Shown piece after piece: positions 27,928 to 35,859 of a DNA stretch of 64,000 nt. The notes beneath the pieces are model-generated. The model made no database searches, was not told the DNA's origin, and saw nothing but the letters and a program-made list of their open reading frames with translations. The DNA lies in the NCBI RefSeq assembly GCF_003051005.1, contig NZ_QAOW01000003.1, positions 124,001 to 188,000 of the forward strand, read 5' to 3'. A program made the position numbers and the translations under genes. Position 1 is the first letter of the stretch; the number at the start of each line of letters is the position of its first letter. The DNA is from Rhodococcus sp. OK519. GTDB lineage: Bacteria > Actinomycetota > Actinomycetes > Mycobacteriales > Mycobacteriaceae.

Positions 27928-29550
27928 CTACGCGAGGACCGCACCCCGTGCGACGACGGCCCCCGCCCGACGACCCGAGTACACACAGTCGGCGATCGAC
28001 AGGCCACTGACGTACGACTCCGAGCACACGCCGACCGCGGTCCGCCCGGCGGCATACAGGCCGGGGATCGAAACACCGTCCGCCCCGGTCACCGCGCCGG
28101 TGTCCTCGTCGACCGTCAGACCACCGAGCGTGAGTACCGGGCACGGGAACCCGGCCTGCACCCGGATCGAGCAGTCGATCGCATAGAACGGTCCGTCGAC
28201 GAGGGGTGTGACGTGCGCCGGATCCTTGCCCATCGCGTCGGGCACCCCCGCACGACGGTCGGCGTTGTACCGGTCGAGGGTCTTCGCGAGGCCCGCCGGA
28301 TCGATGCCGGTGCGCCGCGCCAGTTCCTCGGCCGTCGCCCCCTTCTTGTGTCCCACGCTGAACAGATACGTCGTCTGCAGACGCTGGAACCACAGCGTCT
28401 GTTCGGGAACCTGACGCTTCGCGTCGGCAAGGACGCGGGAATCGACGATCAGATACGCGGAGACATCGGTCTGTTCCGCGATGTGCTCACCGATCTTCGC
28501 GCCGTAGAACAGTTCGTTGCAGATGCGCTCGCCCTCCTTGTTGACGAGCACTCCCTCGGTCATCGCGATCGGCGGGTTGAAGAACCGCCACGCCGACACC
28601 CGTTCCATACGGTCGACGGCCCCGCCGGCGGACTGCCCCATCCGGATGCCGCTGCCGTCGTCGCCGATCGTGCCCAGCCCGGTCCCGCCGAGGTAGCGCG
28701 GCGCGTGCTCGCCGAGCATCTCGCGGTTGAAGACGAAGCCGCCGGCCGCGAGGATCACACCCTTGCGCGCCCGATACCGGCGCACCACCGAATGACCGTC
28801 CTCGATGCGGCGGATCGGCCCGTCCATGAGACGTCCGATCGGACGGTAGTAGAGGTTCCACTTTCGGTTCTGCGACCCCAGCACGCGATGCAGAACGCGG
28901 CGCACCGTGGCCCGCGGATCCACCTCGCGACACTCGACACCGATCACGGTCCCGGCGTCGTCGGTGATCAGGGACGTCACGGTCGTCTGGCAGCGGACGT
29001 CGATGCTGCGGCGCTTGCGGGCCGACTTCGCCATCGCGGAGAAGAACACCTTCCCCGACGTGCCCTTGCCCTTGGTCCGGTGACCACGCGGGGCGGGCGC
29101 CGCCGCATCCTTGTACGGCGGTGCCAGTTCGTTGCCCGAGTAGTACAGGTAGTACTCGTTGGTGGGGTACGACGTCTTCCGGGGAGCCATGCTGCCTTCG
29201 AACGGCACCCCCAACCGCTCGAGCCACTGCAGATTCTCGACGCTGCGCGCGCAGAAGTCCTCGAGCAGTTCGTCCGAGACCACGCCCGCCGTCTCGAGTT
29301 TCAGGTAGTCGAACATCGCCGACGGGGTGTCGTCGAAGCCGGCCTCCTTCTGCTGCGCGGTTCCGCCGCCCGCGTAATAGATGCCGCCGCTGATCGCGGT
29401 GGCGCCGCCGCCCTGGAAGCGCTCGACGACCAGCACGTCGGCCCCGAGGTCCGCCGCCTCGATGGCGGCACTGGCGCCTGCGGCACCGAAACCCACGACC
29501 ACGACGTCCGCCTCGCCGTCCCACCGATCGGATCCACCGTACGACTGCAT
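27928..29550 (-). CDS. FAD-dependent 3-ketosteroid dehydrogenase-like protein (Delta4-(5alpha) type suggested)
   Basis: The 540-residue flavoprotein of the fumarate reductase/KstD superfamily binds FAD through VVVGFGAAGASAA and ATAISGG near the N terminus and GLYAAGRT near the C terminus. It ends with ESYVSGLSIADC. A Tyr-x-Ser pair (about Tyr513, Ser515) at this place matches the catalytic Tyr and Ser I recall for the Rhodococcus Delta4-(5alpha)-dehydrogenase. Delta1-KstD enzymes carry a different C-terminal motif. It would introduce a ring-A double bond in 5alpha-3-ketosteroids. GAGGAG precedes the ATG at 29550. It follows the HsaA-like gene after 37 bases. Confidence 0.82.
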   Translation of the reverse strand: MQSYGGSDRWDGEADVVVVGFGAAGASAAIEAADLGADVLVVERFQGGGATAISGGIYYAGGGTAQQKEAGFDDTPSAMFDYLKLETAGVVSDELLEDFCARSVENLQWLERLGVPFEGSMAPRKTSYPTNEYYLYYSGNELAPPYKDAAAPAPRGHRTKGKGTSGKVFFSAMAKSARKRRSIDVRCQTTVTSLITDDAGTVIGVECREVDPRATVRRVLHRVLGSQNRKWNLYYRPIGRLMDGPIRRIEDGHSVVRRYRARKGVILAAGGFVFNREMLGEHAPRYLGGTGLGTIGDDGSGIRMGQSAGGAVDRMERVSAWRFFNPPIAMTEGVLVNKEGERICNELFYGAKIGEHIAEQTDVSAYLIVDSRVLADAKRQVPEQTLWFQRLQTTYLFSVGHKKGATAEELARRTGIDPAGLAKTLDRYNADRRAGVPDAMGKDPAHVTPLVDGPFYAIDCSIRVQAGFPCPVLTLGGLTVDEDTGAVTGADGVSIPGLYAAGRTAVGVCSESYVSGLSIADCVYSGRRAGAVVARGAVLA

Positions 29551-29587
29551 GTTTCGTCTCCTCGCTGGTTCGAGATCCACTGTCCGT

Positions 29588-30763
29588 TCACACCCACGCG
29601 TCGTGGATGTCCTGCCCAAGTTCGCTGCGTCCGAACAGCACCAGGGGCTGGTGCGGATCGTTGATCACATGTGCCCGCCCGGCATGGGCGTCCCGCCAGA
29701 AACGCTGGATCGGGGTGTCGGTCCGTAGCCCGCCTCCACCGGAGTGGTCGAAGAGCCGGTCGATCGCCCCGACCGCCATCCCCGTCGCACTCACCTGATC
29801 GCGGCGCGTCTTGACCCGCAACGACACCGGGATGCGCACGTCGGCGTGTGCGAAGTCCAACATCTCCGAGAAATTGCGTTCCAACTGCATCCAGGAGAGT
29901 TCGATGTCACGCGCGGACTGGGCGAGCGCGGCCTGCATGAACTGATCGTCGGACAACCGCAATGGGCTCACCGCGGCGGTGCGCCCGGTCTGGAACGTGG
30001 TGAACGCGGAGTACGTTCCGTCGGCCATGCCGATGATCGGCGCCGTGATCGTGGTCGAGAAGACCGCGGAGAACGGCAGCCGGTAGAGCGGCGCGGTGTT
30101 GATCGCCTGGCCGGGCCCGCTGCACCGGACGGTGGACGCGAAGCTCAACGTCCGATGGTCCGGGACGAAGACGTCGTCGATCACGATGTCGTTGCTGCCG
30201 GTGCCGCGCAGCCCGACGGTGTGCCAGACGTCGTCGATCCGATAGTCCCGGGCCGGGACCAGGAAGGTGCGAAAGTCGATGGGTTCGTCCGCATCGTCGA
30301 CGACGAGACCGCCGACCAGCACCCAGTCGGCGTGCGCGGACCCGGACGAAAAGCTCCAACGACCCGAGAAGAAGAATCCACCATCGGACGGGATCGCCCG
30401 CCCCATCGGGGCGTACGCGGAGGACACGAGGGTGTCCCGGTTCTCGCCCCAGACGTCCTGCTGGGCGCGTGGATCGAAGAGCGCCAGCTGCCACGGATGC
30501 ACCCCGACGACCGATGCGACCCACCCCGTGGATCCACAGGCACTGGCCAGCGAGCGCACCGCCGCGTAGTAGTCGCGGGGATCCGCCTCGAAGCCGCCGA
30601 AGGCGCGGGGCTGCAGCAGCCGGAAGAAGCCGATGTCGGTGAGCTGCCCGATCACGTCCGCGGAGATCTGCCGGTGCTCCTCGACCTGCCCGGCACGCTC
30701 GCGCAACACCGGCAACAGAGCCCTGATGTCATCGAAGACGTCGACGACCTGCCGGTCACCCAT
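29588..30763 (-). CDS. HsaA-like flavin-dependent monooxygenase (3-HSA 4-hydroxylase type)
   Basis: The 391-residue protein of the acyl-CoA-dehydrogenase-fold hydroxylase group closely resembles HsaA of M. tuberculosis as I recall it. Shared stretches include GFFRLLQPRAFGG, ACGSTGWVASVVGVHPW, SSAYAPMG, VGLRGTGSN and PIQRFWRDAHAGRAH. HsaA hydroxylates the phenolic ring of the secosteroid 3-HSA using reduced flavin from HsaB. HsaB is not in this window, nor are HsaC or HsaD, so this is probably a paralogue outside the main cluster. ATG 30763 is preferred over a GTG 33 bases earlier. It is the first gene of a three-gene operon behind two palindromes. Confidence 0.87.
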   Translation of the reverse strand: MGDRQVVDVFDDIRALLPVLRERAGQVEEHRQISADVIGQLTDIGFFRLLQPRAFGGFEADPRDYYAAVRSLASACGSTGWVASVVGVHPWQLALFDPRAQQDVWGENRDTLVSSAYAPMGRAIPSDGGFFFSGRWSFSSGSAHADWVLVGGLVVDDADEPIDFRTFLVPARDYRIDDVWHTVGLRGTGSNDIVIDDVFVPDHRTLSFASTVRCSGPGQAINTAPLYRLPFSAVFSTTITAPIIGMADGTYSAFTTFQTGRTAAVSPLRLSDDQFMQAALAQSARDIELSWMQLERNFSEMLDFAHADVRIPVSLRVKTRRDQVSATGMAVGAIDRLFDHSGGGGLRTDTPIQRFWRDAHAGRAHVINDPHQPLVLFGRSELGQDIHDAWV

Positions 30764-30865
30764 CAAACCCCAATCCGCGCCGAGGACACCCTCCACGGCC
30801 GCATCCGTACCGACCGAAGCTTCGGGCGATCACCTCCACCGGGGTGAGATTAGAACAGGGTCCAT

Positions 30866-30889
30866 AATTTGTCGACGACTCGTGACAAA
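30866..30889. promoter_or_regulatory. Inverted repeat overlapping the hsaA-like promoter
   Basis: ATTTGTC and GACAAAT arms (7 bp) are separated by 10 bases. On the minus strand a TTGTCA / TATGGA pair with 16-base spacing overlaps it, so a bound repressor here would block the promoter of the hsaA-kstD operon. Confidence 0.5.
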
Positions 30890-30923
30890 TGTCGAGGCCA
30901 GAATCCCGGAATACCCGAATTTA

Positions 30924-30949
30924 CAAACTGGAATCTGTTCCAGTTTGTT
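30924..30949. promoter_or_regulatory. Perfect 26-bp palindrome upstream of the hsaA-kstD operon
   Basis: ACAAACTGGAA-TCTG-TTCCAGTTTGT has 11-bp perfect arms. It lies 13 bases past the KstR-like gene's stop and 160 bases upstream of the HsaA-like start. No T run follows on either strand, so it looks like an operator for the neighbouring TetR regulator more than a terminator. Confidence 0.6.
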
Positions 30950-30961
30950 GCTCGATTCCGG

Positions 30962-31564
30962 TCACGCGTGGTCGGCGAGTACCAACCTGACCACGTCCTC
31001 GACATTTCGCACCGCCTGCGCATGGCTGATCCGGCCGGCAATCCAGAACGACAGCGCCGCGAGCATCGCCCCGTCGACGGCCAGGATCGCGACCCGAGAC
31101 ACCTCATCCGGGACACCGTCCATCAGCGCCAGGGTCGCGGCCTGATTGTTCTCGGCACGACGCTGCATCGACTGCCTGACGAAGGGGTCCGCGGACGTCG
31201 TGAGTTCCAGGTCGAGCCTCGCGAAGTTGGGGCCACGCTGGAATGCCCGCAACTGACGCCGGTACAGCGCCAGCACCCGCTCGCAGACACTGCGGTCGTC
31301 GGACTCGCCGGCAGCCTCCGCCCGACGGCGTTCGGTGTCGAGCTTGCAGGACAGCCGGTCGTTCCAGGCCACCATGGACGCCGCCATCAGGTGTTCCTTC
31401 GTGGGGAAGTACCGGTACAGCGTCCCCAGTGCCACGCCGGATCGCTCGGACACCTCACGCATCTGAATCCGGTCCGGTTCGGTCTCCTGCAGCAGCCCGA
31501 TCACGGCCTCGGTCAGGGCCGCTCGTCGCCCACGCTGACGCGCGGTCATCGCCGCCGTCGACAT
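30962..31564 (-). CDS. TetR-family regulator resembling KstR
   Basis: The ~200-residue repressor has a helix-turn-helix with MREVSERSGVALGTLYRYFPTKEHL, very like the KstR signature. The helical ligand domain ends in FWIAGRISHAQAVRNVEDVVRL. KstR represses cholesterol-catabolic genes and is released by steroid-CoA esters. This copy lies upstream of, and co-oriented with, the HsaA/KstD-like operon and is probably its local regulator. The ATG at 31564 is preferred; upstream sequence to 31615 is poor coding. The nearby 26-bp palindrome is its best candidate site, although it does not match the KstR motif I remember. Confidence 0.85.
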   Translation of the reverse strand: MSTAAMTARQRGRRAALTEAVIGLLQETEPDRIQMREVSERSGVALGTLYRYFPTKEHLMAASMVAWNDRLSCKLDTERRRAEAAGESDDRSVCERVLALYRRQLRAFQRGPNFARLDLELTTSADPFVRQSMQRRAENNQAATLALMDGVPDEVSRVAILAVDGAMLAALSFWIAGRISHAQAVRNVEDVVRLVLADHA

Positions 31565-31799
31565 CGGCGCGTCACAGTCTCCTCGCACCGCGCCACGATA
31601 ACCGAGAGCTCGCAACGATTTGAAACATCATTCTCATTTCTCGTGAAACATGGATCTTCGAAATAGCTTTCGCACCCGCTACGTACCGACGAGTAGGGAG
31701 ACACGGAGGCGGAAACAGCCGCCGACAGCTTGTTGCACGGCGCTGGGGTGGGTATAACGAATAGACCGGTATGCGATTGCTCCGGAGATTGGAGGACCC

Positions 31800-32558
31800 G
31801 TGACCGTCATCGACGACGAAGTCAGGATCACGGTCGCGGACGTCCCGCCGACGATGGCCGAGCGGATCACGTTGATCCTCGACCAGTTCGACGGCGCCGG
31901 CACCCGGCTCACCGCAGAGGATCTCGTCCAGCTGACCCGGATCCCCCGGTCCACGACTCACCGAATTCTCGATCAGTTGACGCAGCTGAACTGGCTCCGG
32001 CACAACCGACTCGGTTACCGCCTGGGATGGCGTGCGATCGCGCTCGGTCGAACCAACGAGCGCGACGAACTCCGTGCCGCCGCCGCACCGCACCTGCACC
32101 AGCTGCACCTGCACACTCGCATGATCGCCCACCTGGCGGTTCTCGACGGTCGCGATGTGGTGTGGCTGGACAAGATCGGCGGGCGCTGCGCGGACACGAT
32201 CGCGACCCGCGTCGGAGGGCGCAGCCGGGCCGACCTCACCACCGAAGGCCGGGCGATGCTGTCGCTGCTCCCCCCGGAGCACGTCGACGTCCTCTACAGC
32301 GACATCCTGTCGCCGGAGTCGCTGAGGGAGCTGCACAGACGGATCAGCGTCATCCGCACCCGCTTCGGCCGCACGTGGGAGACCGATTCCCAGGGCGTAT
32401 CGTCGATGAGCGCGGCGTTGCGCACCGGCGAAGCCGATCACGTTCAGCCCAGCTGCATCTCGCTGCGCGGTCGGGTGCATTCGAATCAACTGCAGCGAAC
32501 GATGCCACTGCTGGCCGCGACGGTGCGGAAGGTTTCGGAGAGGGTCTCGGACCACTGA
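31800..32558 (+). CDS. IclR-family regulator of the steroid-type cluster
   Basis: The 252-residue protein has a winged helix (about residues 19-75, recognition helix PRSTTHRILDQL) and an IclR effector domain with MIAHLAVLDGRDVVWLDKIGG. It resembles the IclR protein at 13685 in architecture, so the two steroid-type clusters are each flanked by one TetR and one IclR gene. GGAGGA sits about 5 bases before the GTG start. It is divergent from the KstR-like gene across 235 bases. Effector unknown. Confidence 0.87.
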   Translation: MTVIDDEVRITVADVPPTMAERITLILDQFDGAGTRLTAEDLVQLTRIPRSTTHRILDQLTQLNWLRHNRLGYRLGWRAIALGRTNERDELRAAAAPHLHQLHLHTRMIAHLAVLDGRDVVWLDKIGGRCADTIATRVGGRSRADLTTEGRAMLSLLPPEHVDVLYSDILSPESLRELHRRISVIRTRFGRTWETDSQGVSSMSAALRTGEADHVQPSCISLRGRVHSNQLQRTMPLLAATVRKVSERVSDH

Positions 32559-32632
32559 CGGCGACGGTCCCGCACGGAAGGGCCTGAAAGCAGGAAGGGC
32601 CTGAAAAGCAGAAAAGCCCTGGCACCGAGAGG

Positions 32633-32706
32633 TGGCCAGGGCCGGGATCGAACCGGCGACCTTCCGCTTTTCAGGCGGACGCTCGTACCAACTGAGCTAC
32701 CTGGCC
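32633..32706 (-). tRNA. tRNA-Phe(GAA), copy 1
   Basis: The 74-base cloverleaf has a perfect 7-bp acceptor stem, anticodon GAA in loop CTGAAAA and T-loop TTCGATC. CCA is not encoded. It is the last gene of a five-tRNA minus-strand cluster. Confidence 0.95.
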
Positions 32707-32761
32707 GGAAGGCACCCGAAACGAATGCCGATCGCGCCGCATCCTTTCGGACACAGAAAAG

Positions 32762-32835
32762 CGACCCTGACGGGACTCGAACCCGCGACCTCCGCCGTGA
32801 CAGGGCGGCGCGCTAACCAACTGCGCTACAGGGCC
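32762..32835 (-). tRNA. tRNA-Asp(GTC), copy 1
   Basis: The 74-base cloverleaf has anticodon GTC in CTGTCAC and T-loop TTCGAGT. The acceptor stem is complete with one G-U pair. It is identical in the mature part to the copy at 33025-33098. Confidence 0.95.
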
Positions 32836-32894
32836 TTGCTGCACTCCTTGCGGAGCGTTTCCTTCTTTCACCGAAGTCCGAAGACTCCATGTGG

Positions 32895-32968
32895 TGGCCA
32901 GAGCCGGGATCGAACCGGCGACCTTCCGCTTTTCAGGCGGACGCTCGTACCAACTGAGCTACCTGGCC
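32895..32968 (-). tRNA. tRNA-Phe(GAA), copy 2
   Basis: Nearly identical to copy 1. It differs by one base in the acceptor 3' strand, giving a G-U pair, and is followed by an encoded CCA (32892-32894). Confidence 0.95.
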
Positions 32969-33024
32969 GGGCGGCACCCGAACCGAATGCCTATATCGCG
33001 CTTCACCGTTTCCGATGAAACAAG

Positions 33025-33098
33025 CGACCCTGACGGGACTCGAACCCGCGACCTCCGCCGTGACAGGGCGGCGCGCTAACCAACTGCGCTACAGGGCC
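33025..33098 (-). tRNA. tRNA-Asp(GTC), copy 2
   Basis: Complete 74-base cloverleaf, anticodon GTC. With the Phe gene that follows it makes one unit of an Asp-Phe tandem duplication with a period of about 263 bases. Confidence 0.95.
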
Positions 33099-33146
33099 TT
33101 GCTGTAGTGCTATTCAACTGTACTTCTCACCTTGCGGCGAGAAGCG

Positions 33147-33219
33147 TACCCCCTACGGGATTCGAACCCGCGCTACCGCCTTGAAAGGGCGGCGTCCTAG
33201 GCCGCTAGACGAAGGGGGC
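33147..33219 (-). tRNA. tRNA-Glu(TTC)
   Basis: The 73-base cloverleaf has anticodon TTC in CTTTCAA. The acceptor stem GCCCCCT pairs with AGGGGGT. It is the first gene of the Glu-Asp-Phe-Asp-Phe cluster. Confidence 0.95.
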
Positions 33220-33336
33220 CTGCCGGATTTCTCCGACCAGTACCTCCAACGGCGTTCCGTTGGGAGCTTGGATAGCTTAGGTCACCGATTTCGCAATCCA
33301 CAAATCGACTGGTCAAACCACACAAACGGCAGTTCG

Positions 33337-33993
33337 TCACGGCTCTGAGGTGACCGGAACCTCGGCCGGCCAGCCCTTGCTGCGCCAGTTCGCCAACCAC
33401 GCGTCCGACGCCATGCCGGCGAGGACCACCTCGAGCGACTCCTCGAATCGAGCCCGCAGGTCGACCTCTTGCGCCGTCAGGTCGGACATGTAGCGCTGGC
33501 CGGCCAGGCTCGCCGCGAGGACCCGAGTGAACTTGTCGGTATCGACGCCCTCCCGCACGAGGCCCTCGCGCTGCGCCCGCTGGATCAGGTCACGGGCGGA
33601 CGAACCCCATACCCGAGCACCGCCGTTCTGCACGTCCGTGTAGAACTCGGGCTCGATGATCAACCGGAACTCGGCCTGCACGATCGGATCGGTCAGGAAC
33701 ATCTGAGCCACCCGATCGATCAGTCCGTGCAGGATCTCGAACGGATCGAGGTCGGTACGGGACATCCACTGATCGGTGGTCTCCCTGAATTTCTCGAGCG
33801 CGGACACAAGAACCGCGCGCCCGAGTTCCTCCTTCGATTCGAAGTGGAAGTACATCGCTCCCTTGGTCGCGTGCGAACCCTCGAGGATCGCATTGACCGA
33901 AGCTGCCGCGTATCCGCGCTTCCCGAACTCGACTGCAGCCGCTTCCACGATCGCAGCACGGGTCCGTCGCGCACGTTCCTGTTGACGTGCCAT
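33337..33993 (-). CDS. TetR-family regulator resembling gamma-butyrolactone receptors
   Basis: The 218-residue protein begins with QERARRTRAAIVEAAAVEF and has the helix-turn-helix GYAAASVNAILEGSHATKGAMYFHFESKEEL. This is the signature of ArpA/ScbR-type autoregulator receptors. The ligand domain carries a conserved central Trp (VWGSSARDLI region). Such receptors sense butyrolactone signals and repress secondary-metabolite genes. No butyrolactone synthase (AfsA-like) gene is in the window. The gene stands alone between the tRNA cluster and corA. A 20-bp palindrome about 100 bases upstream is a candidate autoregulatory site. Confidence 0.83.
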   Translation of the reverse strand: MARQQERARRTRAAIVEAAAVEFGKRGYAAASVNAILEGSHATKGAMYFHFESKEELGRAVLVSALEKFRETTDQWMSRTDLDPFEILHGLIDRVAQMFLTDPIVQAEFRLIIEPEFYTDVQNGGARVWGSSARDLIQRAQREGLVREGVDTDKFTRVLAASLAGQRYMSDLTAQEVDLRARFEESLEVVLAGMASDAWLANWRSKGWPAEVPVTSEP

Positions 33994-34095
33994 GCGCCAC
34001 TCGCCTCCGAAAGCCGTAACGCTCGCCGGTTACCCGACAAGCTGCCACCCGCCCGGAAACCAGACTAGTCCCCTTGTCGGTCGACCCGAAACTGT

Positions 34096-34115
34096 AAAGC
34101 CCTGATCAGGGCTTT
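34096..34115. promoter_or_regulatory. Perfect 20-bp palindrome upstream of the butyrolactone-receptor-like gene
   Basis: AAAGCCCTGA is followed directly by its complement TCAGGGCTTT. It lies between the corA end and the TetR start. It could be an operator, or a terminator given its T run on both strands. Confidence 0.5.
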
Positions 34116-34207
34116 TACGCCCTACGTCCGTAAACACACCAAGTGGTATGATTCCTTCCGGCTCGGGTGTGTTGCAGGGGGTACACGCCCGGGCCCTCAA
34201 ACGTTCC

Positions 34208-34230
34208 GGACCCGGCGCTGCCGCCGGGCC
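34208..34230 (-). terminator. Hairpin after the CorA-type gene
   Basis: A GC-rich stem (about CCCGGCG with CGCCGGG, 4-base loop) directly follows the stop codon on the minus strand. Confidence 0.5.
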
Positions 34231-35304
34231 CTACAGCCATCCACGCCGCCGGAAGCTCACCCACAGCCCGGATGCCAAACCCACCAGCAGGACGGCGCTG
34301 AGCCAGAAGCCCAGCGGTTCGGAGTAGCCGGGAAACGGGATGTTCTGCCCGAAGTAGCCGGTCACACCCGTGGGAATCGCGATGATCGCAGCCCAGGCGG
34401 TCAACTTCTTCATGATCTCGTTGAGCGAGTTGCCCTGCATCGCCAGGCTCGTCGCGAGGATCGACTCGATCGTGTCCCTCAGACCGTCGATCCGTTCCGT
34501 CGCCCGCAGCGCATGGTCGTAGACGTCCTGGTAGTACGGCACGATCTCGGCGGACGTCGAGTGCACGCCGGGACGCAGCAGCGCACTGAGCGCCTCGTTC
34601 ATCGGCAACACCACACGCGACATCGCCACCACGTCCTTGCGTAGAGAGAAGCTCTGCAACTGGATCGCCCTGACCGGGCCGGCCCCCTCCAGCAACTCGT
34701 CCTCGAGCGCCTGGATCCGTTCGTCCGCGTCGTCGAGCGCCTCGAAATAACCGTCCACCAACTGATCGAGCAACCCATGGACGAGAAACCCGATGCCGTG
34801 AGCGCTGAGTTCGCCGATGTCGTCCCAGGCATCGAGCAGAGGGTCGAGCACAAAGCCGTCGTCGGACCGGATCGTGATCAGCGCCTCGGCGAGGATGAAC
34901 GCCGCAACCCGCGTCGAACCCAGCGCGCCGGTGCCGGGATCGACCCGGATCGCACGTGCGTGCAACAAACTGTGATCGCGGTACCGCACCAGCCGGGGCC
35001 GCTGGCTGCCCGACGCAGCATTCTCGAGCGCCAGCGGATGCAACTCCACTTCACCGCCGACCAGCGGCGCGAGAGCGACAAGGTCAGCCGGCGTCGGCGC
35101 CAACAGGTCCACCCAGATGACGGTGTCGGGGTCGGCACGATGCGCGGCAACCTCGGCGAGTGACAAATCGGAAGCAACGAGCACTCCGTTGCGGTACACC
35201 CGACTGCGGTGCTTGCAGTTCACCTGCGCGTCCGGCGCCGCGCCCCCAGGATCCAGAATCTCTTGCTTCGGCGTCTCGTCCACGCCCACGATCATCGCCC
35301 ACAT
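34231..35304 (-). CDS. CorA-family divalent cation transporter
   Basis: The ~357-residue protein has a long cytoplasmic alpha/beta and coiled-helix domain and two C-terminal membrane segments. The first is AWAAIIAIPTGVTGYFG and the second begins FWLSAVLLVGLASG. The loop motif reads GQN where canonical CorA has GMN (YFGQNIPFPG). ZntB-like and other CorA relatives show such variants, so Mg, Co, Ni or Zn are all possible. ATG 35304 is tentative; an ATG at 35295 is also in frame, and neither has a strong ribosome site. It is monocistronic. Confidence 0.85.
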   Translation of the reverse strand: MWAMIVGVDETPKQEILDPGGAAPDAQVNCKHRSRVYRNGVLVASDLSLAEVAAHRADPDTVIWVDLLAPTPADLVALAPLVGGEVELHPLALENAASGSQRPRLVRYRDHSLLHARAIRVDPGTGALGSTRVAAFILAEALITIRSDDGFVLDPLLDAWDDIGELSAHGIGFLVHGLLDQLVDGYFEALDDADERIQALEDELLEGAGPVRAIQLQSFSLRKDVVAMSRVVLPMNEALSALLRPGVHSTSAEIVPYYQDVYDHALRATERIDGLRDTIESILATSLAMQGNSLNEIMKKLTAWAAIIAIPTGVTGYFGQNIPFPGYSEPLGFWLSAVLLVGLASGLWVSFRRRGWL

Positions 35305-35364
35305 CTCGACAAAGCGTGTCGCACACTCACTTCTCCTCGCGCCAAACGCTCTCCGGAATACCAC

Positions 35365-35724
35365 TCACATGTTTGTTTCGAGATTCCACTCGTTCGATAT
35401 CGGCCGAGTAAAATTTGGCACACATATCGAATAGAATTCTTTTACCGACCATCTGGTTCCGAGGCCGACAGCAGGTATCCGGTACCGGTCCGTGATGGGG
35501 TATGCCTGTCGAACAATTCCCACCCCGCTTCCAGCCCTGCAATTCAACGCTGACCCACGGAGCCAGATGACACACGGAGGCATCAGCAGTCGAGCGTGCC
35601 CCACACAAACGATCCGTGCGGACCTGCTCGAGCAGGTCCGCACGGATCGTTTCCCGCCACCAGGCGGATCGGCACACTGCGATCTGGTCACTCCAGAATC
35701 ACGGCGTGCCGGAAGAGAGTCCCC
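35365..35724. other. Intergenic region between the CorA-type gene and the small protein gene
   Basis: No gene is supported. The segment holds the upstream region of corA and, at 35607-35652, a 46-bp perfect palindrome acting as terminator for the small protein gene. Confidence 0.65.
35607..35652 (-). terminator. 46-bp perfect palindrome terminator
   Basis: Twenty-three-base arms (35607-35629 with 35630-35652) are perfectly complementary, with AAA/TTT at the outer ends. It lies 73 bases beyond the stop codon of the small protein at 35725. It is the strongest hairpin in the window. Confidence 0.85.
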
Positions 35725-35859
35725 CTACGCCTGCGTCCCGGTGCTGCCGAAGACGCTGCCGCTGCTATTGCTGCCGCTGTTCGCAGATCCGAAAGTCACA
35801 TCGGAACTGAAGGCGTTCCCGTTGAACAAATTGAAGATCAGATCGAACATGCTGCCCAT
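35725..35859 (-). CDS. 44-residue amphipathic small protein, function unknown
   Basis: I do not recognise this protein. The ATG at 35859 is preceded by AGGAGG at ideal spacing, among the best ribosome sites in the window. A 46-bp terminator follows. The first 12 residues (MGSMFDLIFNLF) form a likely amphipathic helix. The rest is Ser/Gly/Asn/Thr-rich (NGNAFSSDVTFGSANSGSNS and onward). There is no signal peptide. Size and layout recall the tiny porins PorA/PorH of Corynebacterium, or small secreted or lipid-interacting peptides, but no sequence match is claimed. Low GC in the leader suggests a strongly expressed or acquired gene. Confidence 0.68.
   Translation of the reverse strand: MGSMFDLIFNLFNGNAFSSDVTFGSANSGSNSSGSVFGSTGTQA

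Noticed and set aside
32633-33219. Regular repeated segments resembling a CRISPR or repeat array
   Set aside because: The repeats are tRNA-Asp and tRNA-Phe genes with intact cloverleaves, not CRISPR repeats. Open frames across them are artefacts.
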